Below, in pieces: positions 52,878 through 61,469 of a stretch of 64,000 bases of DNA. The notes under the pieces were generated by a model that saw nothing but the letters and a program-made list of their open reading frames with translations, had not been told where the DNA came from and did not search any database. The stretch lies in contig NZ_JADDJF010000001.1 in NCBI RefSeq assembly GCF_017811755.1, forward strand, positions 62,001 to 126,000, written 5' to 3'. Position 1 is the first letter of the stretch; each line of letters opens with the position of its first letter. Both the position numbers and the translations under genes were made by a program. The stretch is from Pararhodobacter sp. SW119 (GTDB lineage Bacteria > Pseudomonadota > Alphaproteobacteria > Rhodobacterales > Rhodobacteraceae).

Positions 52878-53663
52878 ATGTCCGATCCAGGTTCCGGCGC
52901 TCTCGACAGCTTCGACGCCGATATTCCGCCGATCCGCAGCTTGACGACGGATGATCTGCGCGCCGCGCTTGCCGACGGCTGGACGGATTTCAAGGCCGCG
53001 CCGGCTTTCGGGCTTTTCTTCGCGGTGATCTATACCCTGGGCGGGATGGGGCTGTTCTTCGGGCTTCTGGGCGCGGGAGAGCCGTTCTGGTTCATCCCGG
53101 TTGCGGCGGGCTTTCCGCTGCTTGCCCCCTTCGCCGCCGTCGGCCTCTACGAGGTCAGCCGGCGCCGCGAGGCCGGGGAGCCGCTAAAATGGGGCCCGGT
53201 CCTCGGCGCGCTGCGCGGGCATGGCGACGGGCAGTTGCCGGTCATGGCGGTCGTCGTGCTGCTGGCCTTCGGCTTCTGGGTGATCCTCGCACGCGGTATC
53301 TTCGCCATTTTCGTCGGCCAGTCCGGGATCGGGGCCGAGAACCTGGGCGAGTTGCTGACGCTTGCCGGCACCACGATGCTGCTGGTCGGCACGGTCGTCG
53401 GCGGCCTGATGGCGCTTGCGCTCTTTTCCGTCACCGCCTTCAGCCTGCCGATGCTGCTGCACCGCCCGGTCGATTTCGTCACCGCGATCGTCACCAGCAT
53501 CGCGGGGGTGTGGGCGAACGGACGGGTGATGCTGCTCTGGGCGGCCATCATCGCGGGCCTTCTGATCGTGGCGATGCTGCCGCTTTTCCTAGGGCTTCTG
53601 ATCGTTCTGCCGCTACTGGGGCATGCGACCTGGCATCTCTATCGCCGGGTGATCGCCGACTGA
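52878..53663 (+). CDS. DUF2189 family integral membrane protein
   Basis: 261 residues from ATG 52878 with AGAGGAGG upstream. IRSLTTDDLRAALADGWTDFKAAPAFGLFFAVIYTLGGMGLFF is the DUF2189 start; about six membrane helices follow. LLHRPVDFVTAIVTSIAGVWANGRVMLLWAAII is another family block. Inner-membrane protein of unknown function. Copy C of the composite element starts about 41 nt after the stop. Confidence 0.88.
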   Translation: MSDPGSGALDSFDADIPPIRSLTTDDLRAALADGWTDFKAAPAFGLFFAVIYTLGGMGLFFGLLGAGEPFWFIPVAAGFPLLAPFAAVGLYEVSRRREAGEPLKWGPVLGALRGHGDGQLPVMAVVVLLAFGFWVILARGIFAIFVGQSGIGAENLGELLTLAGTTMLLVGTVVGGLMALALFSVTAFSLPMLLHRPVDFVTAIVTSIAGVWANGRVMLLWAAIIAGLLIVAMLPLFLGLLIVLPLLGHATWHLYRRVIAD

Positions 53664-53703
53664 TCGAGGCACCGCGCCGGATGGCCGAGGCGCTGTCCGG
53701 CGC

Positions 53704-53782
53704 GAGGGTCCAAGCTTGGACCTTTCTGCAAGTATCTGTAATTCAACCGTGAATCGGGCCCGTTAACCGTAGTGAAAGGTCT
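53704..53782 (+). repeat. Composite element, copy C
   Basis: Perfect 16-bp dyad at 53707-53722 (core GTCCAAGCTTGGAC, centre 53714/53715), extended outward through G:T, A:T, G:T pairs; then CAA-N4-CTGT and TTAACCGTAGTGAAAGGT from 53763, 48 nt from the centre. Sense with the DUF2189 gene, in the gap convergent with the CBS-domain gene. Confidence 0.82.
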
Positions 53783-53926
53783 GGCCCCGGGGGGTGCCGG
53801 GGCTGGTTCTTGCCTTCGGCCCCAGGAGGCGCACTTCAAGCCCAAGGCGAACTTCAAGCGCCCAGTGGGAACCACACGCGTGCCGCGAAGCGGCAGGACC
53901 CTCAGGCATATGCCGGGGCTGCTGGG

Positions 53927-55225
53927 TCACATAGCGCGGATGCGCAGGCGGGTGAGGCGGTTGTCGGCGCGGTCCGCCACCTCGAACCGGAAGCCGTGGA
54001 AGCGGAAGATCTGCCCGGCTTCGGGGATCAGCTGCGCTTCGTGGATCACCAGGCCCGCGACAGTGTTCGCCTCCTCGTCGGGCAGGTTCCAGTCCATCGC
54101 GCGGTTGAGGTCGCGGATGGTCATGGCGCCGTCGATCTCGATCGTTCCGTCGGACAGTCGATGGATCGGGTCGGGGGCGTCCTCGTCGTGTTCGTCCTCG
54201 ATCTCGCCGACGATCTCTTCTAGGATATCCTCCAGCGTGATGAGCCCCAGCAGCGCGCCGTATTCGTCGATGACCAGTCCGAAATGCCGTCGCTGGGTCA
54301 GGAACTGGCGCATCTGTTCGTCCAGCGGCGTGGTTTCGGGGACGAAATAGGGTTCGCGCGCGACGGACATGAGGTCCAACCGGGTGACCGCCGCGAACTT
54401 TCCGTCGGCCTCGACCACCAGGCGATGCACCTCGCGCATGAGGTCACGGGAATGGATCACGCCGACGATGTTTTCGGGGTCGTCGCGCCAGGCGGGCAGG
54501 CGGGTGTGGCTGGAGTTGACGCATTGCGCGATGATCTCGTCCACCGGATCGTCGATGTTGATGGTCTCGATCTGGCTGCGATGCAGCATGATCTCCTCCA
54601 CCGTGCGATGGCCCAGATCCAGCGCGCCGAGCAGGCGATCGCGGTCTTCCTTCTCGACCACGCCTTCGGAATGGCCGAGCGCCAGCGCGCCGGCAATCTC
54701 CTCGTGATAGGAAAGGATCGCATCGTTGGGGTCGGTCGTGACGCCGAAAAGCCGCAGGATCACCCGCACCAGCGCCCGCACGGCGGCGACGACCGGCGAC
54801 AGCACCAGAACGATCAGCCGGATCGGCGGGGCCACCCGCGACGCGGCAACCTCGGGGTTGGTGATCGCATAGGTCTTCGGCAGCACCTCGGCGAAGACCA
54901 GGACCAGCAGCGTCATGACCAGCGTCGCCAGCGCCACGCCGGAATCGCCGAATATCCGCGTGAAGAGCGCCGTGGCCAGCGACGCGGCCAGGATGTTGAC
55001 CAGGTTGTTGCCCAGCAGCACCGACCCGATCAGGCGTTCGTTGTCTTCGGTGATCTTGAGCGCGGTGGCCGCCCCCAACGATCCCTTGTCGGCCTGCGCG
55101 CGCAACTTGCCGCGCGACGACGCGGTCAGCGCCGTCTCGCTGCCGGAAAAGAAGGCCGACAGCACCAGCAGGCCAAGGATCGACAGGGTGGTGATCCAGA
55201 AGGCGGTGTCGAGGGATGCCATCAT
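53927..55225 (-). CDS. CNNM/CorC-type membrane protein (DUF21 - CBS - CorC_HlyC)
   Basis: 432 residues. Four N-terminal membrane helices (DUF21), with SAFFSGSETALTASSRGKLRAQADKG and LLGNNLVNILAASLATAL; two CBS domains (EEIMLHRSQIETINIDDPVDEII and VIDEYGALLGLITLEDILEEIVGEI-EDEHDED); and the C-terminal transporter-associated domain ending RLTRLRIRAM. Family members (often named hemolysin C) are magnesium/cobalt transport proteins or regulators. ATG at 55223-55225. Confidence 0.94.
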   Translation of the reverse strand: MMASLDTAFWITTLSILGLLVLSAFFSGSETALTASSRGKLRAQADKGSLGAATALKITEDNERLIGSVLLGNNLVNILAASLATALFTRIFGDSGVALATLVMTLLVLVFAEVLPKTYAITNPEVAASRVAPPIRLIVLVLSPVVAAVRALVRVILRLFGVTTDPNDAILSYHEEIAGALALGHSEGVVEKEDRDRLLGALDLGHRTVEEIMLHRSQIETINIDDPVDEIIAQCVNSSHTRLPAWRDDPENIVGVIHSRDLMREVHRLVVEADGKFAAVTRLDLMSVAREPYFVPETTPLDEQMRQFLTQRRHFGLVIDEYGALLGLITLEDILEEIVGEIEDEHDEDAPDPIHRLSDGTIEIDGAMTIRDLNRAMDWNLPDEEANTVAGLVIHEAQLIPEAGQIFRFHGFRFEVADRADNRLTRLRIRAM

Positions 55226-55407
55226 CCCCGCCCCGGAAACGGCGTGTCACGCCGGCGGTCGGGATAAATGCATTCTGGGCGGCAGGAGCCGCAAGGTCGG
55301 GGTTTCATCAGGGTGTCACGTCAGGGTCGACATCTTGCCTGTCAGTATGGCCGGATGCACGCGGCTGACAAGTGCTCTGCGCAAGATCGTTGGGAAAGAT
55401 CGGCGGA

Positions 55408-55977
55408 TCAGGCGCCCCAGCTGCGGACCGGGCCACAATCCATATGGGTGAAGTCCGACCGCGAGTACCGCCCCACGCCACCGGCGCGGCAGGCCGACGC
55501 GGCCCGTGCAACCTGCGCGACACTGCGCGAGCGCATCCGCAGATCCGCCGCCTGACCGATCGTGTGGCGCGAATTCGACGCGACGCCGCGCGAGCGGGCG
55601 CGCAGCATGGCGTTGGTCTGCGGAGAACGATAGCCCGAGAGGAGGTTGTAGGGCTCGTCCGCATCGAGCAGCCGGTGCGCGGCGGACATGATGTCCAGCG
55701 TGCGCGTGTCGATGCGATGCACCTGATTGTTGCGCCAGTCGCGGAAGAAGTGATTGATCTCGGCGATGACCTCGGGGATGTACTCGCCATCGACCCAGTA
55801 GACCGCATCCATCACCTCGCCGGTGCGCCCGGAGTAGACGCGGAGCCGGCGGATATCCCCCGACCCTCGGAGAAATGAAAACGCGTTGGCGTATGTTGGA
55901 GCGGCGGTGACTGCGGTTGCTGCGAAGATGCCCAAGAGGGCGCGCCGGGAGATCCCGGCCGTGTCGTTCCGTTCCAT
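55408..55977 (-). CDS. DUF882 family Tat-exported protein (peptidase M15-like)
   Basis: 189 residues from ATG 55975-55977. The N-terminus GISRRALLGIFAATAVTAAPTYANA is a twin-arginine signal. The mature part reads LRVYSGRTGEVMDAVYWVDGEYIPEVIAEINHFFRDWRNNQVHRIDTRTLDIMSAAHRLL...SGYRSPQTNAMLR...SRHTIGQAADLRM...DFTHMDCG, the DUF882/YcbK domain with a M15-like zinc site (HTIGQAADLR, THMDCG). Probable periplasmic murein hydrolase. It is divergent from the L,D-transpeptidase gene, a common pairing, suggesting joint work on peptidoglycan. Confidence 0.92.
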   Translation of the reverse strand: MERNDTAGISRRALLGIFAATAVTAAPTYANAFSFLRGSGDIRRLRVYSGRTGEVMDAVYWVDGEYIPEVIAEINHFFRDWRNNQVHRIDTRTLDIMSAAHRLLDADEPYNLLSGYRSPQTNAMLRARSRGVASNSRHTIGQAADLRMRSRSVAQVARAASACRAGGVGRYSRSDFTHMDCGPVRSWGA

Positions 55978-56372
55978 GATCAGTCCTGTCCCATCCCGGT
56001 CATGCTCTTTCCTGCCTTCTGGCCTGGCATCTTCTCGCCCCTTTCTGGGTTGATGCACGATCGTTGGTCGCGTGCCGGGGCGGTGGGCCAGGCGCTTTAT
56101 TTTCGCCTCTGATGCTGTCTTGCCACAATCGCGTGATCCGCCCAAGCGCTGAATCGCACGAATGGTTCGGCAAGTGCCAGAATAGGCGGGATTTTGCTGA
56201 CACGAGCTTAACCGACGCGCCGTAAGTTCCCTGCAGGGCCGATCGCGCGGGACTCACGGCTTCGTGATTCGAACGCGGCGGGAACCTTGCCATTGTTAAA
56301 CCGTTGAGCGGATTGGTGCCGACGGATATCAGCGGCGAACGCGTGGACGAGTGATTGACGGAAGGAATTGGG
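55978..56372. other. Divergent intergenic region, DUF882 / L,D-transpeptidase
   Basis: 395 bp without a gene. It contains AT-richer stretches (GCTTTATTTTCGCC near 56091; CATTGTTAAACCG near 56291) likely used as promoters, and a single TTAACCG at 56212, but no dyad 48-49 nt upstream of it, so it is not a seventh composite element. Confidence 0.45.
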
Positions 56373-57998
56373 ATGCTGGGAATTCGGGGCACGGGCAGGT
56401 ATCGGTCTGCATTGTCGGGGATGCTGGTCGGGATCGGCGTCGTTCTGACGTCGCTGCCAGCGGTGGTCCTGCCGACGCCCGCGACTGCACAAAGCTTTCC
56501 CGCCTTCCGCCAGGCGCTGGCCGAGGGGGTGGCGGCGGACCCCGGCCTTGCAGCCTTCTACCGGCAGAGCGAATTTGCCCCGGTCTGGACCGGCGCCGAC
56601 CAGGCGGCGCGGCGCACTGCGCTGGTGTCCGCACTGGCGCAGGCGGGCGATCACGGGCTGCCGGCGCGGCGCTACGATCTGCCGGGCCTGCTGTCCGCCT
56701 TCCGCGCCGTCGAGAGCGAGCGCGATCGCGGACTGGCCGAGGCGCGCGCCAGCCTTGCCTTCCTGCAATATGCACGCGATCTGACCAGCGGCGTGCTGGA
56801 ACCCGGCGCGATCATCGAGCAGATCGTGCGCGAGCTGCCGCGGCCCGACGTCACCGAGTTGATGCACGATTTCGTCGCCGCCGAACCCGTCAGCTTCATC
56901 CGCAGCCTGGCGCCACGGGCACCGGAATACGCGCGCCTGCTGCACGCCAAGCGCCAACTCGAGTCGCAGATGGCGCAGGGGGGGTGGGGTGCACAGGTCC
57001 CGTCCACAGGCCTGCGTCCGGGCGAGACCGGCGAGGCGGTGGTCGCGCTGCGCAACCGGCTGATCGCGATGGGCTACATGCCGCGGGTCGCCACGGCGCG
57101 CTATGACGGCGCGATGCAGCGCGCGGTGCAGGCCTTCCAGATAGCGCACGGGATCGACCCCGACGGCATCGCCGGGCGCGAGACGCTGGCGGCGATCAAT
57201 ACCGAACCGGAACAGCGCCGCCGTGCGATCATCGTAGCGCTGGAGCGCGAGCGCTGGATGAACATCGAGCGCGGCGAGCGGCACATCTGGGTCAACCTGA
57301 CCGATTTTCACGCCCGCATCGTGGATCACGACCTCGTCACGTTCGAGACGCGCGCGGTGGTGGGCGCGCAGCAGTCGGACATGCAGACGCCGGAGTTCTC
57401 GCACCGGATGACCTATCTTGAACTGAACCCGGACTGGACGCTGCCGCGGTCGATCGTGGCGCGCAGCTACTGGAACGGGCTGGCGAATGGCGGGCACCGG
57501 TATCTGCAGGTGGTCGATGCGCGCGGCCGGGTCGTCCCGCGCGAGGCGATCGATTTCGCACGCTACACGCCGCGGAACTTTCCGTTCGAGGTGCGCCAGC
57601 CGCCGGGACCGTCGAACCCGCTGGGGCAGGTCAAGTTCATGTTTCCCAACCCCTACGCGATCTACCTGCACGACAGCCCGGCGCGGCAGCTGTTCCGCAC
57701 CACGGTGCGCACCCATTCGTCCGGATGCGTGCGCCTGAACGACCCCGAGGAGTTCGCCTACGAGCTTCTCTCGCGGCAGACCGACGATCCGGTCACGCTT
57801 TATCAGGGCACGTTGCGGCGCGGCAGCCTGCAGCGCATCTACCTCGACCAGCCGGTGCCGATCCATCTGGTCTACCGGACGGCCTTTACCTCGGCCGATG
57901 GCGAGATGCAGTATCGCAACGATGTCTACGCTCGCGATGGTCGCATCTACGAGGCGCTGCGCGCGGCGGGGGTGGAAATGCAACCGGCGCAGAGCTAG
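56373..57998 (+). CDS. L,D-transpeptidase with peptidoglycan-binding domain
   Basis: 541 residues from ATG 56373 with GAAGGA upstream. A signal peptide (LSGMLVGIGVVLTSLPAVVLPTPATAQ) is followed by a LD-transpeptidase-associated helical domain, a PG-binding-1 domain (LRPGETGEAVVALRNRLIAMGYM...FQIAHGIDPDGIAGRETLAAINT) and the YkuD catalytic domain with TVRTHSSGCVRLNDP (catalytic His...Ser-Gly-Cys). This is the YcbB/LdtD architecture that makes 3-3 crosslinks. Periplasmic. Confidence 0.95.
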   Translation: MLGIRGTGRYRSALSGMLVGIGVVLTSLPAVVLPTPATAQSFPAFRQALAEGVAADPGLAAFYRQSEFAPVWTGADQAARRTALVSALAQAGDHGLPARRYDLPGLLSAFRAVESERDRGLAEARASLAFLQYARDLTSGVLEPGAIIEQIVRELPRPDVTELMHDFVAAEPVSFIRSLAPRAPEYARLLHAKRQLESQMAQGGWGAQVPSTGLRPGETGEAVVALRNRLIAMGYMPRVATARYDGAMQRAVQAFQIAHGIDPDGIAGRETLAAINTEPEQRRRAIIVALERERWMNIERGERHIWVNLTDFHARIVDHDLVTFETRAVVGAQQSDMQTPEFSHRMTYLELNPDWTLPRSIVARSYWNGLANGGHRYLQVVDARGRVVPREAIDFARYTPRNFPFEVRQPPGPSNPLGQVKFMFPNPYAIYLHDSPARQLFRTTVRTHSSGCVRLNDPEEFAYELLSRQTDDPVTLYQGTLRRGSLQRIYLDQPVPIHLVYRTAFTSADGEMQYRNDVYARDGRIYEALRAAGVEMQPAQS

Positions 57999-58043
57999 AC
58001 CCGCAAGGCGCGGCGATCTGCGCCGCATCGGCGGGAGGCTGTC

Positions 58044-59153
58044 ATGCCGCATCGACTATCCGATATCGCCCGGGCGCTGGACGCGCGGCTGGAGGGTCGT
58101 GGCGACCTGATGATCGACCGTGCCGCCGAGCCGGCGGAAGCAGACGCGCGCGCGCTGGCCCTCGCCATGGCGCCGGAATATGCCGAGGGATTGGCGAAGG
58201 GAAAGGCGCGCGCGGCCGTCCTGTGGGAGGGGGCGGACTGGCGGGCGCTGGGATTGGAGGCCGCGCTTTTCGTGCCACGGCCGCGCTACGCGATGGCGGG
58301 GATCACCCGCGCGCTCGATCCGGGGCCCGAGATCCTGCCCGGCATCCACCCCAGCGCGGTGATCCACCCCGAGGCCGAGATCTCGCCGGACGCGGCCATC
58401 GGCCCGCTGGTGGTGATCGGGCGCGGCGCGCGGATCGGGCAGGGGGCGCGGATCGGCCCGCACTGCCATATCGCCGAGGAGGCGGAACTGGGACCGGGGG
58501 CACTGCTGGTCTCGGGCGTGCGGCTGGGCGCACGGGTGCGGATCGGGGCGCGGTTCATCGCGCATCCCGGCGCGGTCGTCGGGGCCGACGGCTTTTCCTT
58601 CGTCACGCCCGAGAAATCGGCCGTCGAGGCGGCGCGCGAAAGCCTGGGCGAAACCGGTGGGGCGGCGGCGCAGAGCTGGACGCGGATCCATTCGCTGGGC
58701 GGCGTCGAGATCGGCGACGATGTCGAGATCGGTGCCAATTCGACCATCGACCGCGGAACGATCCGCGCCACCCGGATCGGCGACGGCACGAAGATCGACA
58801 ACCTCGTGGATATCGGCCACAACGTCACCGTCGGGCGCGACTGCCTGCTGTGTGGACAGGTCGGGATCGCGGGGTCTGCCCGCATCGGCGACCGGGTGGT
58901 GCTGGGCGGTCAGTGCGGGGTCAGCGACAATATCTTCGTGGGCGACGACGTTGTCGCCGGCGGGTCGACCAAGATCTATTCGAACGCGCCGGCGGGGCGG
59001 ATGCTGCTGGGCGCGCCCGCGCAGAAGATGGTCGCGCAGATCGAGCTCTACAAACTGCTGCGACGGCTGCCACGGCTGTTCGCCCAGGTCGCCGAACTGC
59101 GCCAGGGCGTCAAGGGAACGGCGAAGCGGGGCGAGGCCGACTGGGGCCCCTAG
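58044..59153 (+). CDS. lpxD: UDP-3-O-(3-hydroxyacyl)glucosamine N-acyltransferase LpxD
   Basis: 369 residues. N-terminal uridine-binding domain (MPHRLSDIARALDARLEGRGDLMIDRAAEP), then left-handed beta-helix hexapeptide repeats from about residue 100 (IHPSAVIHPEAEISPDAAIGPLVVIGRGARIG) and the catalytic His in NLVDIGHNVTVG. Third step of lipid A synthesis. It does not lie beside lpxA or fabZ here, unlike in many Gram-negatives. Copy B of the composite element starts 38 nt downstream. Confidence 0.95.
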   Translation: MPHRLSDIARALDARLEGRGDLMIDRAAEPAEADARALALAMAPEYAEGLAKGKARAAVLWEGADWRALGLEAALFVPRPRYAMAGITRALDPGPEILPGIHPSAVIHPEAEISPDAAIGPLVVIGRGARIGQGARIGPHCHIAEEAELGPGALLVSGVRLGARVRIGARFIAHPGAVVGADGFSFVTPEKSAVEAARESLGETGGAAAQSWTRIHSLGGVEIGDDVEIGANSTIDRGTIRATRIGDGTKIDNLVDIGHNVTVGRDCLLCGQVGIAGSARIGDRVVLGGQCGVSDNIFVGDDVVAGGSTKIYSNAPAGRMLLGAPAQKMVAQIELYKLLRRLPRLFAQVAELRQGVKGTAKRGEADWGP

Positions 59154-59190
59154 GTATGCGGCGGCCGACCGGATTGGGCGACGCGCGCCG

Positions 59191-59270
59191 AGGCGCACAA
59201 ATTTGTGCGCCTGGCCAAAGCCTTGATTACACGTTAGAAAATCGAGAAATTAACCGCAGCGAAACTTTTG
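59191..59270 (+). repeat. Composite element, copy B
   Basis: Perfect 22-bp dyad at 59191-59212 (core GCACAAATTTGTGC, centre 59201/59202), CAA-N4-TTGA, and TTAACCGCAGCGAAACTTTT from 59250, exactly 48 nt from the centre. 38 nt after the lpxD stop, sense with it, in the gap convergent with the ialB-like gene. Confidence 0.88.
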
Positions 59271-59394
59271 CCCCTACGTATCGATTCATAGGTCGCCTGT
59301 GCGTCCGAAGTATCGCTCCGGCCCAGCGACGGCTCGGACCCGGCGGCCAGTGCCGCCGGATCGCTTGTGTCGGTATCACGGCGTGCGGCTGGCC

Positions 59395-59988
59395 TTATTC
59401 GGTCGGGGCGCGCGCCTGCAGATCGTCCATCGCGGCGGTGAAGCCCATCAGCGACACCGGGATTTCGATCGGCTGGTTGACCTGCGAATAATGCGCGATC
59501 GTGATGAAGCCGGAGGCCCCGCGGCGCATCGCCTCGATTTCCTCGGCGCTGAGACCAATGCGCGCGATGCACCCGATCATGGCGCAGATCTGGAACGGCT
59601 CCTGCCGCATCTCGCTGGTGTCGATGCGGAAACCAAGCCCGGTGGGCAGGAACGTCTCGAGCGGGGTGGTGATGGTCGCCCCGGCGGCGAATTCGGCTTC
59701 CTCGGGCAGAACGACGATGGAAATCTCGGCAATCGGACCGTCATCGGTTTCCAGCAATTGCCCCATCTCGCAGATTTCCTGACCCTCTTCGTTGACGCGC
59801 GTGCACTGGATCTGCCAGTCGCGGTGGGTCGCCGCCACCCGGCTTTCGCCGGTCGCGGTCGCGGTCGTCGCGGAGGGATCGACTTCAAGCGTCGGCTCCT
59901 CGGTCGCCGTGTCCTGCGCCGCAAGGCTACCCGGAACGGCCATCGCCGCACAGACGAGCAAGGTGCGAATGGTGGGGGTCGGATGCAT
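59395..59988 (-). CDS. Invasion-associated locus B (IalB) family periplasmic protein
   Basis: 197 residues. Signal peptide MHPTPTIRTLLVCAAMAVPGSLAAQ, an acidic Thr/Ala/Glu linker, then the IalB domain: HRDWQIQCTRVNEEGQEICEMGQLL, ISIVVLPEEAEF, LPTGLGFRIDTSEMRQEPFQICAMIGCIARIGLSAEEIEAMRRG. The four Cys (IQC, EIC, QIC, GC) are conserved in the family. Function in free-living alphaproteobacteria is unknown; not evidence of pathogenicity. Confidence 0.9.
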   Translation of the reverse strand: MHPTPTIRTLLVCAAMAVPGSLAAQDTATEEPTLEVDPSATTATATGESRVAATHRDWQIQCTRVNEEGQEICEMGQLLETDDGPIAEISIVVLPEEAEFAAGATITTPLETFLPTGLGFRIDTSEMRQEPFQICAMIGCIARIGLSAEEIEAMRRGASGFITIAHYSQVNQPIEIPVSLMGFTAAMDDLQARAPTE

Positions 59989-60197
59989 GAATTTGACCTC
60001 TTTCTGGCTGCTCGCGGCGACCTAGCACGCCCGGTTGCAGGTGTCAGCCGAAAACGATGTGATGAGGGTGTGAAAACCGGTCATGCGCCGGCGGGAAAAA
60101 TGCGAAAAGGGCCCAGTTGAGGACCCTTTTCGTCGTTCTCCCTGCCGGACTGGCCGACTTATCGACGCGACGCTAGGAAGAAACCGGGCCTGCGTCA

Positions 60198-60225
60198 ACA
60201 AAAAAACCGCACCCGAAGGTGCGGT
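60198..60225 (-). terminator. Rho-independent terminator on the minus strand
   Basis: Perfect 8-bp stem ACCGCACC (60206-60213) / GGTGCGGT (60218-60225) with a CGAA loop; on the minus strand it is followed by T7. It is 234 nt beyond the fabD stop, so it either ends fabD transcripts with a long tail or ends a separate short RNA from 60226-60458. Confidence 0.88.
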
Positions 60226-60458
60226 CAGTTTGTGGAGGTTTTTATCGTCGTCAGACCGCTGACGGATCAAGCATCGCTGGCCTTGTTGCGGCCGTTTCGC
60301 GGGCGGGAGTGGGACCCCGTCCCCTCGTTGCATGATGTCGTTCCGATGTCTTCTGCCGCCTGACGACCCGTTGATCTGCACAATCGCAAAGGAATCTTAA
60401 CAAGCGGTGGTCCGTCCGTCAGGCGGCTTGCAGGGCTGTTCATCCTGCGCGCGCCGCT
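60226..60458 (-). other. Gene-free stretch between fabD and the terminator
   Basis: 233 bp with no convincing protein gene, ending in a strong minus-strand terminator. AT-richer sequence near 60385-60405 (TTAAGATTCC on the minus strand) could be a promoter for a roughly 180-nt small RNA. No known RNA family was recognised. The 209-bp spacer from 59989 to 60197, upstream of the ialB-like start, is otherwise featureless. Confidence 0.35.
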
Positions 60459-61397
60459 TCAGTCCCGCAGGGCGGCGAAATCGCCGGGTGTGCCGATGTT
60501 GCGCACTGTCGCGTCACGGTCGATGCGGCGGATCATGCCCGAAAGCGCCTTGCCCGCGCCGATCTCCCAGAACTCGGTCACGCCCTGCCGGGTCATCCAT
60601 TCGACCGATTCCCGCCAGCGGACCGCGCCGGTGACCTGCGACACCAGAAGCGCGCGGATCGTCGCCGGATCGGTGACCGCCTCGGCGCGGACGTTGGAGA
60701 CCAGCGGAACCGCCGGCGCGCGGATCTCGACCTCGGCCAGCGCGGCCTCCATCGCGTCGGCGGCGGGCTGCATCAGGGTGCAGTGGAACGGGGCGGAGAC
60801 CGGCAGCAGCAGCGCGCGCTTCGCGCCGTGGTCCTTTGCAATCTCGACCGCGTGTTCGACCGCGTCGCGATGGCCGGACACGACGACCTGCGCGGGATCG
60901 TTGTCATTGGCCGCCTGGCAGACGCGCCCGCCAGTCGCCGCGGCGGCCGCGGTGGCGACGGCGGTCGCGGCGGCGAGGTCGAGGCCAAGAATCGCCGCCA
61001 TCGCGCCTTCGCCAACCGGCACCGCCTGCTGCATCGCCCGGCCCCGGATGCGCAGCAGCCGCGCGGTGTCGGCGATACTGAGCGCGCCGGCGGCCGCGAG
61101 GGCGGAGTATTCACCGAGCGAATGGCCGGCGACATAGGCCGCAGCGGTGACGGCGAACCCCTCGGCCTCCAGGGCGCGCAGCGCGGCGAGCGAGGTCGCC
61201 ATGAGCGCGGGCTGGGCGTTCGCGGTGAGCGTCAGATCCTCGATCGTGCCGTCCCAGATCAGCGCCGAGAGCTTTTCGCCCAGCGCGGCGTCCACCTCGT
61301 CGAAGACGGCGCGGGCGGCGGGATAGGCATCGGCCAGGTCCCGGCCCATGCCGATCTGCTGGGCCCCCTGGCCGGGAAAGACGAAGGCGCGGGTCAT
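60459..61397 (-). CDS. fabD: Malonyl-CoA:acyl-carrier-protein transacylase
   Basis: 312 residues from ATG 61395-61397 with GGAGGAG upstream. AFVFPGQGAQQIGMG, catalytic Ser in VAGHSLGEYSALAAAG, Arg in RLLRIRGRAMQ, His in SAPFHCTLM and C-terminal FWEIGAGKALSGMIRRI are all in place. Loads malonyl onto ACP for fatty-acid synthesis. Stands alone here; fabG and acpP, its usual neighbours, are not in the window. Confidence 0.97.
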   Translation of the reverse strand: MTRAFVFPGQGAQQIGMGRDLADAYPAARAVFDEVDAALGEKLSALIWDGTIEDLTLTANAQPALMATSLAALRALEAEGFAVTAAAYVAGHSLGEYSALAAAGALSIADTARLLRIRGRAMQQAVPVGEGAMAAILGLDLAAATAVATAAAAATGGRVCQAANDNDPAQVVVSGHRDAVEHAVEIAKDHGAKRALLLPVSAPFHCTLMQPAADAMEAALAEVEIRAPAVPLVSNVRAEAVTDPATIRALLVSQVTGAVRWRESVEWMTRQGVTEFWEIGAGKALSGMIRRIDRDATVRNIGTPGDFAALRD

Positions 61398-61469
61398 GAC
61401 GGTCTCCTCCTGCATGCCGATGATCTCGGGCGTCTTCCTAATCCGCGAGGACGGGTAAGGGAATGCCCT

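Noticed and set aside
56212-56222. Seventh composite element at a TTAACCG motif
   Set aside because: No dyad lies 48-49 nt upstream and GAAA is missing at the right place.
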